Source of the DNA: Gymnopilus junonius
Taxonomy: Eukaryota > Basidiomycota > Agaricomycetes > Agaricales > Galerinaceae
Assembly (NCBI GenBank): GCA_015501075.1
Contig: JADNYJ010000781.1
Location: 1-13,305 of the forward strand
Reading direction: 5' to 3'
Length of the DNA: 13,305 nucleotides
The stretch's first letter is position 1. Each line of letters opens with the position of its first letter. The position numbers were made by a program, and so were the translations under genes. A model generated the notes under the pieces. That model did not search any database and was not told where the DNA came from. It saw nothing but the letters and a program-made list of their open reading frames with translations. This document shows, piece after piece, positions 9,324 through 13,305 of the stretch.

Positions 9324-9331
9324 TATATAAA
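9324..9331 (+). promoter_or_regulatory. Proximal TATA box of actin 2
   Basis: TATATAAA ends 93 nt before the start codon at 9425, nearly the same spacing as in actin 1. A pyrimidine tract (about 9386-9411, nearly all T and C) separates it from the ATG, as often seen before strongly expressed fungal genes. Confidence 0.6.
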
Positions 9332-9424
9332 TCGATCAAACTCGCCATTACGAAAAGCCAGCTCAGACATCGACCCCCACAGCAACTTTCATCTTTTTTT
9401 CTTTTATTTTCACGAATAATTACA

Positions 9425-11000
<1,576 letters not shown>

Positions 11001-11672
11001 GCTACTTTCTAATGACGATATCTGCATGTGCGAAGGAGTTCTTGTTTCTTTCTTAATACGAATACGACTATTGCTACATAGAAAATAAGTCTGGAGCAGG
11101 TGGTTGTTGGTGGTCATGATGTTTTGGGACTCGTTAATACATACGTTCTTCTCATTTACTTTTCTTTCGAACTTCGAATACATGAAACTTGATATTTCTC
11201 GTCGTCAGGTTTCTGGTGTAAGCGGGAGTGTTCGACGCTGCGGCTTGGTAACACTCCATAAACAGGTGAAGTAAGGACGACTTGCCATCTGCAGAGAATG
11301 TATCGAGTATCTTGCTGCGGAGTCTGTATGGAATTCAAGTGCAATTTGATCGCCTTCCAATAAGTTTTGAAATATAATACGACAATTTCGCCATGCATGG
11401 CACTGCCTTCGGTCCCTTTGCGCGAATCCAACGATACGGTTACAAGATTACAGCTCGAAGGCAATGCATTTTACGGAATCCAACATTGTACTTTACTACA
11501 AACGTTCGTTCAATGCCTTGTTTACCGAGTAGCCCAGAACTGGTCACTTGCTGCCTCTTGGCTGTGCTGCGTTGCCTTGACTAGGCTCCCAGACCACAAC
11601 TTAAAGGCAGTATAACTCTCTTGAAGTCGTCACCCTTGGCTTACTGAAGCACAACTTTTATTCTTGACATTG
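11001..11672. other. Intergenic region between actin 2 and the GRDP-like gene
   Basis: About 670 nt with the actin 2 3' end and the next gene's promoter. Open frames at 10860-11183 and 11156-11464 (minus) and 11367-11615 (plus) have no recognisable motif and overlap. No clear TATA box lies at a normal distance from the next start codon. Confidence 0.55.
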
Positions 11673-13305
11673 ATGACCGAGTATACTATCGATGCTCCTC
11701 CTGCATACGATACACTTTCCCTAGCCAATCTTGTCGACGACGACTCTGCTAGTTATACATCACATGGTCTCGTCCCGACTTACGCTCCTCCAGCGCAGTT
11801 CAAGATAGGGTTCGCCACGACAGTAGGCCCCTAGTATCAATACAGGAAATTAAAGGGCATCTTGCGCTTCTACGTTCGTTTGCAGATCTGAAGAGCCGGT
11901 TTGAAGCAGTCGAGACCCTTCCAGGGACCTTCCTACGTTGGAGAGGGAAAAGAGGTGGGCTTGGTTCGTGGCCTAGCTGTTGAGCGGTACGTGGCCACGT
12001 CCATATATTGATTCCGGGTCTAGAATGAGACCGGCTATAGGTTTGATTTATGGTGTCAGAATTTGACAATTCAGGATGCTGATGGAGATCCGGATGTGGT
12101 TATCCCTCCTATGGACTTTTGATGGTTTGTAGACGACGTTACATTGTTCATGACGTGGCTTATACCAAAGACACATTGTAGGTCTGGCACACCTACATGT
12201 TAAACCCACGGTAAGCAGCACTACTTAACTATCTGACTAATAGAATTCATTTTTTTCAGATGGTATAGGGAGGATAGCATGCTAATCGAGAGATGTAAAG
12301 TGTTGAGGAGATTCGAACGCCACTTTCTACACCTTATGGAGAATCCATCATCAATGACACTCACTTCATTTCCCTCTGCTGCTCGAGTCGACTATTGGCA
12401 AGCAAAGACTGCCATGCCTTTTGACTTGCTTGAAAGCCTTCACACAATGAAATGCAAACTTATATCTTGTCCGAAATGTGGCACCATAATCGAAGTTGGT
12501 ATGTGACTGGGACGACATCATCCAAACTTAGGCTAGCTTGTTAACTTCGTTTAGACGTTGTGAACGCCCAAGGCACAGGTTATCTTCAGCAGCAATTCGC
12601 TACATCCTGCCCAATGCCTGGTTGCAACCTTGGAGAAATCACGAAGGGAACGTTGGGGCTACGCAAACTTGCAGAAGATTTGGCTTCCCCAAACTCAGGT
12701 CTTGCGTAAGTCGATGTTCGGAGTCCTCTTTATGATGTCTATATTTGAACTCCAACTTTTGTAGAGGGACTTACTTTACCTCATCCTCCTTGGTTGACAC
12801 GAAACGAGGCGATTTTCTGAAGAAGAAAAATCTCTGAAATTTCGCAGTCGTCTTCAGCGATTCCGTTAGCATCCTACATTCGTGATCTTCGGCGTATCAA
12901 GAGGCCTTGATCCAGGCAATCATGGAACACTTCAAGTATTCTCTATTGCAGATTTGAGAGATCAGATGCGTATTTTGACCCAGCCCAGTCTGTGAGTACG
13001 CCCGAGTAATCGATTTTGTGTGCTGTAAATCTCCGTCTTGTCATTAGAGTTGGACGTATTATGGCTGCGCATAGTGATGACAAGGTCTATTCAGTAGAGC
13101 TTACAGGTGCAGTGCGTGTTGACGTTATGTTTTATGTTCGAAATTGGAACTGACTTAACTTGGGGATGCATAAGGTTCTTCGACAAGGTTCTTTTATAGC
13201 CAAAATGCACGATCTCGGCTGGACACATCCTGGATTTTTCGACAGGCCGGATGATGAATTGGCGCTTCAACATGCCCTCGCAAGATATCATGCGTATGGT
13301 TTTTC
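11673..13305 (+). CDS. GRDP/DUF1399-like protein, 3' end beyond window, several single-base frame breaks
   Basis: Resembles the fungal relatives of glycine-rich-domain proteins (Pfam DUF1399/GRDP-like), whose biochemical role is not settled. Exons: 11673-11986, 12041-12124, 12182-12210, 12260-12498, 12555-12705, 12765-12991, 13048-13111 and 13175-13293; a donor GTATGG follows at 13294. The start reads MTEYTIDAPPAYDTLSLANL, a usual opening for this group. Then come EIKGHLALLRSFADLKSRFE, WAWFVA with AVERFDLW, a first W-H motif (VWHTYMLNPRWYRED, across exons 3-4), a likely zinc pair CPKC...24 residues...CPMPGC (exons 4-5) and GTLGLRKLAEDL. The last part reads VGRIMAAHSDDKVYSVELTG, VLRQGSFIAKMHDLGWTHPGFF and ALARYHA, just before where the family's second W-H motif should lie. 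Missing single bases are inferred near 11811, 11931, 11973, 12117-12120 and 12953-12955, with at least one more in 12766-12890. All splice phases agree once these are allowed for. The family call rests on remembered motifs. Confidence 0.75.

Larger units (their letters stand above)
8543..9424. other. Intergenic region between the tandem actins
   Basis: About 880 nt holding the actin 1 3' end and the actin 2 promoter. Open frames at 8615-8905, 8783-8986, 8902-9228 and 9028-9297 overlap each other on both strands and show no family motif. An inverted repeat (CCACCAT 8742-8748 with ATGGTGG 8761-8767, 12-nt loop) and an ATTGG, the reverse of a CCAAT box, at 8734-8738 are visible. Confidence 0.6.

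Overview
The window reads as nuclear DNA of a basidiomycete fungus, most likely an Agaricomycete and perhaps a wood-decay polypore. The protein-coding genes are broken by many short (about 50-60 nt) GT-AG introns. The gene types are an RPN10 proteasome subunit, two actins with many introns, a CYP63-like cytochrome P450 of the kind known from white-rot fungi, and a fungal GRDP/DUF1399-type protein. I saw no prokaryotic operon structure, CRISPR array, convincing tRNA or rRNA gene, or transposon.

Layout. (1) Positions 1-1162, plus strand: 3' part of RPN10, the ubiquitin receptor of the 26S proteasome, with the end of its VWA domain and three UIM-like motifs. (2) 2111-4453, plus: CYP63-like P450 in eleven exons with about eleven single-base frame breaks. 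(3) 4947-5902, minus: an unrecognised Agaricomycete-type gene that looks truncated or decayed. (4) 6960-8542, plus: an intact 375-residue actin with an unusual DNase-I-binding loop. (5) 9425-11000, plus: a conventional actin with exactly the same exon plan, including a 6-nt microexon, but with seven single-base indels in its exons. (6) 11673 to the window end, plus: 5' part of a GRDP/DUF1399-like gene, again with single-base frame breaks. The gaps between genes hold TATA boxes and candidate promoter elements, and otherwise nothing recognisable.

How the parts relate. The genes are not one pathway. They are a housekeeping stretch (proteasome, actin) with a P450 and a lineage-specific gene between. 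The tandem actins are the most informative part. The downstream copy looks like the major actin: standard D-loop, C-ending codons and a long promoter with a TATA box. The upstream copy looks like a specialised paralog: D-loop changes at 38, 41, 47, 49 and 53, plus A135Q, A144T and an internal island of AGG/TTG codons. The two promoters share an exact 12-nt word.

Quality caution. Single-base indels, many in or beside short homopolymers, fill 2369-4320 and 9651 to the end, yet RPN10 and the upstream actin are clean. Since actin 2 is otherwise perfectly conserved, most of these are probably sequencing or assembly errors rather than real gene death. Gene models here were joined across the breaks by reading; they should not be taken as proof of pseudogenes.
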